Below, one piece after another: positions 47,360-55,907 of a stretch of DNA of 64,000 bases (its first letter is position 1; the number at the start of each line of letters is the position of its first letter). Where the stretch lies: assembly GCA_903835255.1 (NCBI GenBank), contig CAILMI010000013.1:1-64000 (forward strand), given 5' to 3'. Below the pieces are notes generated by a model. The model was not told where the DNA came from, searched no databases, and saw nothing but the letters and a program-made list of their open reading frames with translations. Made by a program: the position numbers and the translations under genes. This DNA comes from an uncultured Verrucomicrobia subdivision 3 bacterium. GTDB lineage: Bacteria > Verrucomicrobiota > Verrucomicrobiia > Limisphaerales > UBA11358.

Positions 47360-48142
47360 TCAGAGCCGCACGGGAATATTCTGCTGGGCCAGAAACCGCT
47401 TCACGTCGCCCACGGTGTGGGTGCCGAAATGAAAAATGCTCGCGGCGAGCACGGCGTCCGCCCGGCCCTCCAACAGCACCTCGGCCATGTGCTGCAGCGT
47501 GCCCGCGCCGCCGCTGGCCACCACCGGCACCCCCACGGCTTCGCTCACCCGCCGCGTGATGACCAGATCGAACCCGGCCTTGGTGCCGTCGGCGTCAATC
47601 GAATTGAGGACGATCTCGCCCGCCCCGAGCGCCACGGCCCGCCGGGCCCATTCGAGGGCGTCCAGGCCGGTATCCTTGCGGCCGCCATGCGAAAACACCC
47701 CCCACTTGTCCGGCGCCACCCGCTTGGCGTCGATGGAAACAACGATGCACTGGCTGCCGAATTTTTCCGCGCCCTCACGGATCAGCTCCGGACGGGCGAG
47801 GGCGCTGGAGTTGATGCTGATCTTGTCCGCCCCGGCGCGCAGCATCGCAAACATGTCGTCCACGGACCGGATGCCGCCGCCCACCGTGAGCGGCATGAAG
47901 CACTGGTCGGCGACGCGCTCGATGACCCCTACCATCGTGCCGCGCCCGTGGGCAGTGGCGGTGATATCGAAGAACACCATCTCATCGGCGCCCTGCTCGT
48001 TGTAGCGCAGCGCCAGTTCCACGGGGTCGCCGACATTGCGGAGGCCGCCCTGCTCGGCCACGCCGAACTGGACGCCGCGGGTGACCTGGCCGTCATGGAC
48101 GTCCAGGCACGGGATGACACGTTTGGCAATCACGCGGTTCAT
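47360..48142 (-). CDS. hisF: Imidazole glycerol phosphate synthase cyclase subunit
   Basis: 260 aa from the ATG at 48142 ([20 protein letters not shown]); the in-frame ATG 27 bases upstream is less likely. The (beta/alpha)8 barrel has the catalytic Asp in [10 protein letters not shown] (about residue 13) and a second in [13 protein letters not shown], with [10 protein letters not shown] and [10 protein letters not shown] as phosphate-binding loops. With HisH it makes imidazole glycerol phosphate and AICAR. No other his gene is next to it. Confidence 0.97.
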   Translation of the reverse strand: MNRVIAKRVIPCLDVHDGQVTRGVQFGVAEQGGLRNVGDPVELALRYNEQGADEMVFFDITATAHGRGTMVGVIERVADQCFMPLTVGGGIRSVDDMFAMLRAGADKISINSSALARPELIREGAEKFGSQCIVVSIDAKRVAPDKWGVFSHGGRKDTGLDALEWARRAVALGAGEIVLNSIDADGTKAGFDLVITRRVSEAVGVPVVASGGAGTLQHMAEVLLEGRADAVLAASIFHFGTHTVGDVKRFLAQQNIPVRL

Positions 48143-48304
48143 TGAAACGTGCCGAGCGCTGCACGGCAACTGATTAAATCCGGTACCGGACGATGAGGTC
48201 CAAGCGGGCGCCCGCGCGGCTGAAGCGCCGGGTTAAAAATAGCCTTGACCCGTCCGGACAAGGATTTAAGGTGATTGCTGCTGGTCAAGGTCACTCCCAT
48301 TTTT

Positions 48305-48715
48305 ATGAAATCTCACACCCCGCTCGCCCTCGCCTTCGTCCCCGCACTGGCCCTGCTGTCTGCGGGGCTGCTGTTCACCGGCTGCGCCAGCAGCCACACC
48401 AGCCCCTATCATCCCGGCCCGGTGGCGGGCCAGGCGGTGGGCGCCGGCGTGGGCGTGGTGGCCGGCAATGTGGCGGGGTTCGGGGTGGGTGCGGTGCAAG
48501 GGGCGGCCCAGGGCCTGGCCGCGCCGTTCAACCCGGATTATCACATGGTGCGCTACTGGCGCGCCGAAACCACTCCCGATGGCCGCACCATCCAGGTACC
48601 CTACGATGTTCTGGTGGATCAATATGGCCGCCCGGCGCATCTGCCCGCGCCCACGGGAAATGCCGCCCCTCCCGCCATCGCCCCGATGCCCGCTACCAAC
48701 AGCCCATCCAAATAA
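48305..48715 (+). CDS. Lipoprotein with glycine-zipper segment
   Basis: 136 aa from the ATG at 48305. Lipobox LFTGC gives an acylated Cys near residue 27. Residues 37-65 are a Gly/Ala/Val zipper (AVGAGVGVVAGNVAGFGVGA), often found in outer-membrane-associated small lipoproteins. The rest (YHMVRYWRAETTPDGRTIQV, VDQYGRPAHLP) matches no known family. First gene of the six-gene operon that ends with the LpoB homologue, 32 bases before the PEGA gene. Confidence 0.78.
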   Translation: MKSHTPLALAFVPALALLSAGLLFTGCASSHTSPYHPGPVAGQAVGAGVGVVAGNVAGFGVGAVQGAAQGLAAPFNPDYHMVRYWRAETTPDGRTIQVPYDVLVDQYGRPAHLPAPTGNAAPPAIAPMPATNSPSK

Positions 48716-48747
48716 ATTCAGCTCTCATTTTTTAAAAAACTAATCTA

Positions 48748-50133
48748 ATGAAATTATTTTCTTCTCATCTGATGATCGCCGGATGGCTGGCCGCCGGGCC
48801 GCTGCTGGCCGCCGATGCCACCGCCCCGGCCCCGCTCCGCAAGGTCGCCATCGTGGTTGAAAACCGCGCCGGCGCGCAATTCAACGACAAGGTGGCGGTG
48901 CTCGAGGATCTGGTGGCCAGCCGGGTGGCCGGCAAAGGCTACTCCGTCATCAGCCGCGATGTGACCGTCAACGCCCTGAAATCGTATTCCACCGCCGGCG
49001 TCAGCGTCTCGGCGCGCTCCGGGGCGACCGCCACCGCGGGCGCCTCCTCCGCACAGAATTCCGCTGCGAGCGGCTCCGCTGCGGTGGACGCGGCACAGGG
49101 TGTGGCCGTGCGCGCAAAGGACACCACGGTGGTGACGGATCCCAGCTCGGCGTCGCTGGAAGTGGGCCGGAAAGATTCGGCGCAGACCACTGCCCGGCTG
49201 CAGCAATCTCAAAAATCTTCTGGGACCGGCTCGGCCTCCGTGGACGCGGCGCGGTCGGACTTGTTGCAGGTTTCCGCCACCCCGGAGACGACCCCGCTGG
49301 ACCAGGCCTTGAGCGACAACACCTCCGCGCTCCGCCTCGCGCAGAATCTCGGGGCGGATTACATCCTTATCCCCGCCCTGACCAGTTACGGCACCGAGCG
49401 GAAAGCTTACAGCGGCACCGGGATTACCACCGTCAACACCACCCACAAACTGCGCGTCAGCTACCAGATCGTGGAGGCGAATGAAGGCGGGGCGGTGCGC
49501 GGGGGCACGGTGCTGGCCGAGAAAAACTTCCGCGACAGCGGCGATTTGAAAACCGACAGCAGCGACGTGATCAATGAGCTGCTGGACGATGCCGCCGACC
49601 AGCTGGCCGCAATGATTGCAGCGAGCGCCAAAGCCCTGCCGACCGAGGTGGCCAAGGCGGCGATGGTGAGATTTACCGTCGCCTGCACCATGGCCGACCC
49701 GCGCCAGCAGCCGATCCTGATCTCCGCGCTCGGCGTTTCAGCGGACAACAAGATTGTGACGGGCCAGCCCGTGCCCGTGCAGGCGATGGATGTGACGGTA
49801 GAACTGGACGGCGTGGCCATCGGATCCGCGCCCGGCGATTTCCGGGGGCGTCCGGGGCTGCACAAGCTGAGCCTCTCGCGCGACGGATTCGATACCTGGT
49901 CGAAAACAGTCAATATTTACGACGGCCAGTCCCTGAAAGTCGCCCTGCAGATGAGTGCGGCGGGGTATGAGCGCTGGAAGGAAACCACGGATTTTCTCGC
50001 GACCCTGGACAACCAGCGCAAGCTCACCGACGCCGAGGTCAAGCGCATCGAGGGCCTGGCTGAATACCTCAAAAACAGCCATTACCGTGTGGACACCAAA
50101 GAAAACGTGAAAGTGTACAAAAGCCTTTATTAA
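48748..50133 (+). CDS. Secreted CsgG/TolB-like protein with C-terminal PEGA domain
   Basis: 461 aa. Signal peptide up to PLLAADA (about residue 23). Residues 31-70 (KVAIVVENRAGAQF ... VASRVAGKGYSVISRD) resemble the start of the CsgG/TolB-N-type fold. A long Ser/Ala-rich low-complexity stretch (about 78-180) follows, then ADYILIPALTSYG. Residues 345-400 fit a PEGA domain (VTVELDGVAIGSAPGDFRG, KLSLSRDGFDTWSKTV). The combination is not one I know. It lies between the small lipoprotein and the CsgG-like gene. Confidence 0.75.
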   Translation: MKLFSSHLMIAGWLAAGPLLAADATAPAPLRKVAIVVENRAGAQFNDKVAVLEDLVASRVAGKGYSVISRDVTVNALKSYSTAGVSVSARSGATATAGASSAQNSAASGSAAVDAAQGVAVRAKDTTVVTDPSSASLEVGRKDSAQTTARLQQSQKSSGTGSASVDAARSDLLQVSATPETTPLDQALSDNTSALRLAQNLGADYILIPALTSYGTERKAYSGTGITTVNTTHKLRVSYQIVEANEGGAVRGGTVLAEKNFRDSGDLKTDSSDVINELLDDAADQLAAMIAASAKALPTEVAKAAMVRFTVACTMADPRQQPILISALGVSADNKIVTGQPVPVQAMDVTVELDGVAIGSAPGDFRGRPGLHKLSLSRDGFDTWSKTVNIYDGQSLKVALQMSAAGYERWKETTDFLATLDNQRKLTDAEVKRIEGLAEYLKNSHYRVDTKENVKVYKSLY

Positions 50134-50163
50134 ACTTTAGAATCTTAACCCTGGCAACATCCC

Positions 50164-51075
50164 ATGAAAATAGTTTCCCCCTTGAAATTCACCCTAGCGC
50201 TTCTGTCTGCCGTACTGCTGCCCGTCCTCGCCCCGGCGCAGGACGCCGGCGGCAAGTCCACGCTCGCCATTTCCTCCATCAAGCCGACCCCCTCGCTGGA
50301 GGCCTCGGTCAAGCCCGACAAAAAACTGGAGATGGGTCGCATCCTCGAGTCGCTCGACAGCCAGTTGATCGACCGGGTGAATGCGACGCGCAAATTCGAG
50401 GTCGTGGGCCGCAGCGACCTGAGCGACATCGTCAAGGAACAGGATCTGGGCGCGTCCGGCAATGTGGATGCCAAAACGGCGGCCAAGGCGGGAAAGCTCA
50501 CCGGGGCGAAATACCTGCTGGTGTCGACGGTGGATGATTTCCAGGATTACGTGGAGACCGCCACCTTCGAAGGCACCGGGCGCAGTTCCACGAAGCGCGT
50601 CTTCCGTTTTTCGGTCATCGGGAAAATCTACGATTCAAGCACGGGCAAGCTGCTGGAATCGGCTAATCTTCAGACCGGCAATGACGCCTTCAAGGATATC
50701 TCAGAAAACCGGAGCTATTCGGTCAAGGACGGCAATCTCTCCGACGAAATGATGGTGGCGGTGGCGCGGGACCTCGCCCAGAAGATTGCCAACCGGCTGG
50801 TGGACGTGATTTATCCGGCGAAAATCCTGATCAAGCGCGACAAGGAAGTGACGATCAACCGCGGGGAAGGCGGCGGCGTGGCGGTCGGCGACACCTTCAA
50901 TGTGTTCGCCCTGGGCGAAGAGCTGATCGATCCCGACACCAAGGAATCGCTGGGCCGCGAGGAGGCCAAGGTCGGCAAGGTCAAGATCACCCAAGTCAAT
51001 CCTAAGACCTCGCTGGCGGATATTCTGGACGACACCGGCATCGACAAAGGCGCCGTGCTGCGCCGGCCGCAGTGA
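50164..51075 (+). CDS. CsgG-family secreted protein
   Basis: 303 aa. Signal peptide ends at LAPAQDA (about residue 24). The CsgG-like region includes LAISSIKPT, ILESLDSQLIDRVNATRKFEVVGRSDLSDIVKEQ (in parts), KAGKLTGAKYLLVSTVDDF and ARDLAQKIANRLVDVIYPAKI. The C-terminal part (VTINRGEGGGVAVGDTFNVFALGEE, GKVKITQVNP) is a small beta domain. CsgG in curli systems is a secretion pore, but the conserved Cys lipobox is absent here, so a soluble periplasmic role is more likely. Part of the LpoB-like operon. Confidence 0.82.
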   Translation: MKIVSPLKFTLALLSAVLLPVLAPAQDAGGKSTLAISSIKPTPSLEASVKPDKKLEMGRILESLDSQLIDRVNATRKFEVVGRSDLSDIVKEQDLGASGNVDAKTAAKAGKLTGAKYLLVSTVDDFQDYVETATFEGTGRSSTKRVFRFSVIGKIYDSSTGKLLESANLQTGNDAFKDISENRSYSVKDGNLSDEMMVAVARDLAQKIANRLVDVIYPAKILIKRDKEVTINRGEGGGVAVGDTFNVFALGEELIDPDTKESLGREEAKVGKVKITQVNPKTSLADILDDTGIDKGAVLRRPQ

Positions 51076-51121
51076 CGTTTCATCATCGGCCGCCCAGCAA
51101 CCCGATTCTCCCCCAAAAAAA

Positions 51122-52543
51122 ATGACTCCTAAAACTGCAGCCACATCGTGTGTTCAATCGCTCGGGTGGGTGGCCCTTATTGGTCTGCTGGCGACCGGCT
51201 GCAAAACGTACGAGCAAAAAAACACCGCCGTTAAATACTGGCATCAGGGCAACCTGACCAACGCGCTGGCGGAGGCCGCTCATATGGCGGAACACAATGC
51301 GGACAACAAGGACACCGTGATCTGGCAGCTGGAAGAGGGGGCGATCCTGCGCGCCAACGGCCAATATGACGACAGCAACCGGGCGTTTGACACCGCGCAG
51401 GCCAAGATGGACGACTACGACGCCAAGGCGAAAGTGCGGCTTGGCCAGGAGACAGAAGCGCTGCTGTCCAATCAGGCTAATTTAGCTTACGAAGGCCGCT
51501 CCTATGACGGCATCATGCTGAACACGTACAAGGCTCTGAACTATCTCAATCTGGGCCAGCCCGACAAGGCGCGCCCGGAGCTCATCCGCGCCTACCAGCG
51601 CCAGAAAGATGCGGTGGAAGACAACAAAAAGCGCATTGAAAAAGTCCAGGAAGAGGCCGCCCAGAGCAAGGACACTGCGGCGATCAAAAAGGCGGAGGCG
51701 GATCCAAAATTCCAGGCCCAGATGACCGGCACCAATTACGCCGCGCTCAATAATCTCAAATCCTACTCCGATTACGTCAATCCCTTCACGGTGTATCTCG
51801 ACGGCCTGTACTTCATGGCCACGGCCTCCGACGGCTCCGATCTGGAGCGGGCGCACAAATCATTCGAGCGCGTGGCGGGATTCCTCGGGGACAACCCCTA
51901 CATCCGTGAAGATCTGGCGATGGCGGACCGCCTGATTGCGGGACAGCCGCCGGCGCCGACCACCTACGTGATTTTTGAAACCGGCTGCGCGCCCGTCCGC
52001 GGCCAGATCCGCATCGATATTCCCATCATCGTCGCCAAAGTCTCCTATGTGGGGGCGGCTTTTCCCACGCTGCAACCGCACGGCAACTTCCTGCCGGACC
52101 TGACGGTGATGAGCGGCACCAACGCCGTGACCACCGCCTTGCTGTGCGACATGGACAGCGTGATCGGCCTGGATTTCAAAAACGACATGCCGATAGTTAT
52201 CACTAAAACGATTGCCGCCACCGTCACCAAAGCCATCGCCGCCTATGCCATCAACGCGGCGGCCAGCCAGCAGGGAGGGCTGTACGGGCTCGCCGCCCAG
52301 ATCAGCACGGCGGTTTATCAGGGCGCCGTCAACATCGCGGATGAACGGACTTGGACCACGCTGCCCAAGAAATTTGAGTTCTGCCGCCTGCCCACGCCGG
52401 CGGACCGGAAGATTGAATTAAAAACGCCCGATGGACGTCCAATAATGCCAGTGACAATCGCTGACGGCACAATTAACCTCGTTTACGTGAAGTCCATCAA
52501 TGCCACCAGCCCGCTGCTGGTGACCCAAATCAAATTAAAATGA
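51122..52543 (+). CDS. COG3014-family lipoprotein with TPR-like N-terminal half
   Basis: 473 aa. Lipobox LLATGC puts the acylated Cys near residue 27. Residues 30-290 are helical and TPR-like (AVKYWHQGNLTNALAEAAHM, LNLGQPDKARPELIRAYQRQ). The C-terminal half includes YVIFETGCAPVRGQIRIDIP and TKTIAATVTKAIAAYAINAA, characteristic of the COG3014 family encoded next to ycfL and lpoB in many Gram-negative bacteria. Function unknown; context links it to peptidoglycan-synthase activation. The stop overlaps the YcfL start by four bases (ATGA). Confidence 0.85.
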   Translation: MTPKTAATSCVQSLGWVALIGLLATGCKTYEQKNTAVKYWHQGNLTNALAEAAHMAEHNADNKDTVIWQLEEGAILRANGQYDDSNRAFDTAQAKMDDYDAKAKVRLGQETEALLSNQANLAYEGRSYDGIMLNTYKALNYLNLGQPDKARPELIRAYQRQKDAVEDNKKRIEKVQEEAAQSKDTAAIKKAEADPKFQAQMTGTNYAALNNLKSYSDYVNPFTVYLDGLYFMATASDGSDLERAHKSFERVAGFLGDNPYIREDLAMADRLIAGQPPAPTTYVIFETGCAPVRGQIRIDIPIIVAKVSYVGAAFPTLQPHGNFLPDLTVMSGTNAVTTALLCDMDSVIGLDFKNDMPIVITKTIAATVTKAIAAYAINAAASQQGGLYGLAAQISTAVYQGAVNIADERTWTTLPKKFEFCRLPTPADRKIELKTPDGRPIMPVTIADGTINLVYVKSINATSPLLVTQIKLK

Positions 52544-52956
52544 ACCCACTCCCCCTGCTCCCCCTGCTGGCCGTCGGCGCGCTGTTGCTGTCCGGCTGCA
52601 AAACCACGGTGAACACCGTTGAAAACGCCCAGAAACAGGGCCAGCGCCAGATGATTCCTGACGCGCGCGTGATCACCGACGGCAACCTCGCCCGCAAGGT
52701 GTCCATCGTGGGGGTCAACCAGACGATGACCCACGGCGGGATGCTTCAGGTGCAGGTGGAACTGCTCAACCAGACCCGCTCCCTGCAAAACTTCAACTAC
52801 CGCTTTGAGTGGTTTGACGCCGCCGGCATGCAGGTGAATTCCCTTTCCACCGCGGTGATCGGCAGCACGATTGAGGGCAAGGAAAGCCGCTTTATTTCCG
52901 CAGTAGCCCCCACGCCTGCGTGCAAGGATTTCCGCCTAAAACTCATCGAAAACTAA
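52540..52956 (+). CDS. ycfL: YcfL-family (DUF1425) lipoprotein
   Basis: 138 aa. Lipobox LLLSGC at about residues 15-20. The mature part is a small beta-sandwich: DARVITDGNLARKVSIVGVN, MLQVQVELLNQTRSLQNFNY, RFEWFDAAGMQV and IEGKESRFISAVAPTPACKDFRL. These are the signature regions of YcfL/DUF1425. In Escherichia coli ycfL is directly upstream of lpoB, and that order is kept here. Translationally coupled to the COG3014 gene. Confidence 0.9.
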   Translation: MNPLPLLPLLAVGALLLSGCKTTVNTVENAQKQGQRQMIPDARVITDGNLARKVSIVGVNQTMTHGGMLQVQVELLNQTRSLQNFNYRFEWFDAAGMQVNSLSTAVIGSTIEGKESRFISAVAPTPACKDFRLKLIEN

Positions 52957-52979
52957 ACCTCACTGAACTGAATCCTCCC

Positions 52980-53579
52980 ATGAAAAAAACTCTTCTTTTA
53001 TCCGTCCTGTCCGCCGCCCTGCCCTTCCTCGGAGCCGGCTGCGCCGGCACGGGCGCCCATTACGTCCAGACGGGCGACCAGCACAACATCGTCAGCCTCG
53101 GCCAGATCAACATTCAGGATTACATCCAGGCCGCCAATGACATGACGGGTAAGCTGCTCGCCTCCGGCGCCCTGGATCGCGTGGCCAACCCGCCCGCCGT
53201 GCTTGCCATCAGCCGCATCGTCAACAACACCGGCCAGCAGATCGACACCGACCTGCTAACCAAAAAAATCCGTGTCAGCGTGCTGGAGAGCGGCAAGGCA
53301 TTGACCACGACCACCCTGGGCTTGGGCGGCAGCGCGGAGGATCCCATGGCCAAGGGCCTCCAGCAGGAGAATGAATTCAAAAATGATGTGAAAACCACCC
53401 GCACCCCGGACTTTACGTTATCAGGAAAAATCATCGAGCTGACCGCACGGGCCAGCAACACCCGCCAGACCACTTATAGCTTTCAGCTCTCGCTGACCGA
53501 TACCAAGAGCGGCCTGGCTGTTTGGGAAGGTGAAAAAGAAATCACCAAGCAAGGCACCCGCTCTTCCGTGGGCTTCTGA
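52980..53579 (+). CDS. lpoB: LpoB-like penicillin-binding-protein activator lipoprotein
   Basis: 199 aa from the ATG at 52980; the frame is open a little further upstream. Lipobox FLGAGC places the acylated Cys near residue 21. The globular part has VSLGQINIQDYIQAANDMTGKLLASG (in two parts), VLAISRIVNNTGQQIDTDLLTKKIRVSVLESG and FTLSGKIIELTARASNTRQTTYSFQLSLTDTKSGLAVWEGEKEITKQG, read as successive segments, all typical of LpoB. LpoB is an outer-membrane lipoprotein that crosses the periplasm and switches on PBP1B. Last gene of the operon, 21 bases before a terminator. Confidence 0.9.
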   Translation: MKKTLLLSVLSAALPFLGAGCAGTGAHYVQTGDQHNIVSLGQINIQDYIQAANDMTGKLLASGALDRVANPPAVLAISRIVNNTGQQIDTDLLTKKIRVSVLESGKALTTTTLGLGGSAEDPMAKGLQQENEFKNDVKTTRTPDFTLSGKIIELTARASNTRQTTYSFQLSLTDTKSGLAVWEGEKEITKQGTRSSVGF

Positions 53580-53600
53580 TTGCCCAAAAAACTCTCTGCG

Positions 53601-53633
53601 CCGGCCCGGGACCATCCCGGGCCGGTTTTTTAT
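53601..53633 (+). terminator. Intrinsic terminator of the LpoB-like operon
   Basis: CCGGCCCGGGA and TCCCGGGCCGG form a GC-rich stem with a three-base loop, followed by TTTTTTAT. It starts 21 bases after the lpoB-like stop. Confidence 0.95.
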
Positions 53634-53635
53634 AT

Positions 53636-53782
53636 GGCAGTTCAACTTAACCTTGGAACATCAGGGGTAGGGTGGGCAGTCCCCTGCCCGCCGCGGTTGC
53701 CAACCCGCGTCACCTTAGGCCCGGGGCGGCGCGCACGGAGTGTCGCGCCCTACCTGTCCCACAGTTGCCAAGAACGGCTCTA
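53636..53782 (+). repeat. Dispersed intergenic repeat family A, copy 4
   Basis: Same orientation as the copy at 24692, and close to it in sequence: TTCAACTTAACCTTGGAACATC at the start and ACAGTTGCCAAGAACGG at the end frame both hairpins (GGTGGGCAG-TCCC-CTGCCCGCC with one wobble pair, and GGCGCG...CGCGCC). It begins three bases after the terminator of the LpoB-like operon. Confidence 0.88.
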
Positions 53783-53900
53783 ACTGCCCGGCTACGGTCC
53801 CCACCGGAAGGATGCCATTCGCATTGCACGCGGCAGCTGCGCTCCCGGATCGGGTTCCCGCTCAACCAGCGACGGCTTTTGCCGAACGCCATCACCGGGC

Positions 53901-54356
53901 TTACTTCCCTTTCTTCCAGTGCATCGTCGCGCGCTTGAGCTCGCGGTCGGACTCGCGCTGCCGGATGTCATCGCGCCGGTCGTATTCCACCTTACCCTTG
54001 CCGACGCCGAGCGCGACTTTCACCTTCCCATTCTTCCAGTAGAAGGACAGCGGCACGATGGTGTTGCCCTTGACGGAGCCGAGTTCGAACAGCTTGCGGA
54101 TCTCCGATTTATGGAGCAGCAGTTTGCGCGGCGCCTTGGGGATATGGTTCTGCAGGTTGCCGTGCGAGTACTCGTCAATGTGGACGTTGTAGATCCAGGC
54201 CTCGTGGTTGTCGATGCGCGCGAAGGCGTCGGCAATCTGGCCCTTGCCGGCGCGGAGGGATTTCACCTCGGTGCCGTGCAGGACGATGCCCGCCTCGAAC
54301 GTCTCGAGGATGTGGTAATCGCGCCGGGCTTTGGAATTGGTCACGATGTCGGCCAT
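53901..54356 (-). CDS. smpB: SsrA-binding protein SmpB
   Basis: 151 aa, full length. RRDYHILETFEAGIVLHGTEVKSLRAG covers the start in the family pattern, with IDNHEAWIYNVHIDEYSHGN, RKLLLHKSEI, LSFYWKNGKVKVALGVGKGK, and the basic tail that enters the ribosomal decoding centre. SmpB brings tmRNA to stalled ribosomes. No tmRNA gene was found in the window. Between the family A repeat and this gene (53783-53900) I see nothing else. Confidence 0.97.
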   Translation of the reverse strand: MADIVTNSKARRDYHILETFEAGIVLHGTEVKSLRAGKGQIADAFARIDNHEAWIYNVHIDEYSHGNLQNHIPKAPRKLLLHKSEIRKLFELGSVKGNTIVPLSFYWKNGKVKVALGVGKGKVEYDRRDDIRQRESDRELKRATMHWKKGK

Positions 54357-54402
54357 GGATTGAGCTTAGCCGCAGCGGCTGCGGATTTCACGGATTAAAA
54401 AT

Positions 54403-54428
54403 AAAAACCCCGCCGTGCAGCGGGGTTT
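54403..54428 (-). terminator. Intrinsic terminator after the omega-subunit gene
   Basis: AAACCCCGC and GCGGGGTTT form a nine-base stem with a six-base loop; on the minus strand a T-rich run follows. It lies about 40 bases past the stop of the gene at 54468-54722 and before smpB. Confidence 0.9.
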
Positions 54429-54467
54429 CTGGCGCCGACTCCATTGCGGGAGTCCCTGAAAAAAACT

Positions 54468-54722
54468 TCAATGCTTCTTGCGTTTCTTGGCCACCGGACG
54501 CACGAGAGCAACGATTTCCGGCAATTCCCAGCCAATCTTGTCTTCCAAGATTTCGCGCAGGGCGATGTCGGCCATGCCCAGATTGCCGTAATCGGCAATG
54601 AGAGGGCGGTTGAGGCCGCCGCCGCCGGAATTCAACTGGCGCACGCGGCGCGACACGATGTTGACGAGGACATTCGGGTTGCCAACCTTTTCATTGGCTC
54701 TTTTACAAAGTTCAGCGTTCAT
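54468..54722 (-). CDS. rpoZ: RNA polymerase omega subunit (RpoZ-like)
   Basis: 84 aa. NPNVLVNIVSRRVRQLNSGG near residues 15-34 matches the conserved helix region of omega, and MADIALREILEDKIGW lies where the second conserved helix is found; the end is basic (AKKRKKH). Omega helps assemble and stabilise RNA polymerase and can mediate the (p)ppGpp response. The protein is divergent from proteobacterial omega, so the call is less than certain. Has its own terminator; divergent from ispA. Confidence 0.75.
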   Translation of the reverse strand: MNAELCKRANEKVGNPNVLVNIVSRRVRQLNSGGGGLNRPLIADYGNLGMADIALREILEDKIGWELPEIVALVRPVAKKRKKH

Positions 54723-54834
54723 GATTTAATCAGCTCGATACGAGTTGATGAGCATAAATGCCCCGCGCCCGAAGGCAATGAAATAATTCCCTTCAAATGC
54801 GCCCGGCTTTCCGGCATTTTCTACCGACAATTTT

Positions 54835-55737
54835 ATGGCCGCCACAAAACCATCCTTTCACCTGGACACGTTCCTCACCTCCCGCACCGCCGCCGTCAAC
54901 ACCGCGCTCGACCGGTTCCTGCCGTCCGCGAAGACCAAACCCGCCACCCTCCACAAGGCCATGCGCTACTCGCTCTTCGCCGGCGGCAAGCGGATGCGGC
55001 CCGCGGTCCTGCTCGCCGCCGCCGCCGCCTGCGGGGGCAGCGAGGCTGCGGCCATGCCGCTGGCGTGCGCCGTCGAGTGCATCCACACTTACTCGCTCAT
55101 CCACGACGATCTGCCCGAGATGGACAACGATGATTACCGCCGCGGCAAGCTGACCAACCATAAGGTCTTCGGCCAGGGCATTGCCGTGCTGGCGGGGGAT
55201 GCGCTGCTGACGCAGGCATTTGAAATCGCCGCCCAGGCGCAGGGCTGGCCCCGGTACTCGCACCGCGATTTGATCCTGGAAATCGCCCGGGCTTCGGGCT
55301 CGCTCCAGCTCGTCGCTGGACAGGTGGCGGATCTGGAGGGCGAAGGAAAGAAAATCTCCGCCGCCGACCTCCGCTACATCCACGAGCGGAAGACCTCCGC
55401 CCTGCTCTGCTGTTCCGTCCGGCTCGGGGGCATGAGCGCGAATTGCACGCCCGCACAGCTCGCGGCCCTCACCGACTTCGGCTATCATGTGGGCCTCGCG
55501 TTTCAGGTCATCGACGACATTCTGGATGTGACACAGACCAGCGAGCAGCTGGGCAAGACGGCGGGCAAGGATGTGGCGGTGCAAAAGGCGACCTACCCGT
55601 CTATCGTAGGCCTGGAGGCATCGCGGAAGATTGCGGCGCAGCTGACGGCCAAGGCGTTTGGCGCTTTGAAACCGTTCCGGGGCAAGGCGGCGGCGCTCGA
55701 AGCGCTGGCGGAATACCTGTTGAAGCGGAACAAATAA
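54835..55737 (+). CDS. ispA: Polyprenyl synthase (farnesyl/geranylgeranyl diphosphate synthase, IspA-like)
   Basis: 300 aa. The first aspartate-rich motif DDLPEMDND is at residues 91-99 and the second, DDILD, near 226-230; both bind Mg-diphosphate. GGKRMRPAVLLAAA near 50-63 holds the basic residues that bind isopentenyl diphosphate. The two residues between the Asp pairs of the first motif fit the bacterial IspA type. It adds isopentenyl units to make the C15 or C20 precursor of undecaprenyl carrier, quinones and other isoprenoids. Monocistronic. Confidence 0.95.
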   Translation: MAATKPSFHLDTFLTSRTAAVNTALDRFLPSAKTKPATLHKAMRYSLFAGGKRMRPAVLLAAAAACGGSEAAAMPLACAVECIHTYSLIHDDLPEMDNDDYRRGKLTNHKVFGQGIAVLAGDALLTQAFEIAAQAQGWPRYSHRDLILEIARASGSLQLVAGQVADLEGEGKKISAADLRYIHERKTSALLCCSVRLGGMSANCTPAQLAALTDFGYHVGLAFQVIDDILDVTQTSEQLGKTAGKDVAVQKATYPSIVGLEASRKIAAQLTAKAFGALKPFRGKAAALEALAEYLLKRNK

Positions 55738-55827
55738 CCGGGACGCCGGAGGCAGGGGTGCGAGAAGCGTACCCGGGTGGCAAATCTGAGGCTGGGTGGC
55801 CCAGCCCCTCTAAGAACCGCCGGTTTT

Positions 55828-55844
55828 CGTCACCGGATTGTAAC
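55828..55844 (+). promoter_or_regulatory. Pho-box-like direct repeat upstream of the porin
   Basis: CGTCAC and TGTAAC stand 11 bases apart, start to start, 64 bases before the porin ATG. PhoB binds 11-base direct repeats of the type TGTCAC or TGTCAT. The match is weaker than the one before pstS. Confidence 0.4.
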
Positions 55845-55907
55845 AATTCCGACGCGATGCCGTAACCCGAAGAAATCAATATACCCGCTGGTTTAAATAA
55901 TAATATC

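Noticed and set aside
47318-48145. 275-residue plus-strand frame
   Set aside because: Antisense to hisF, a firmly identified gene; no motif of its own.
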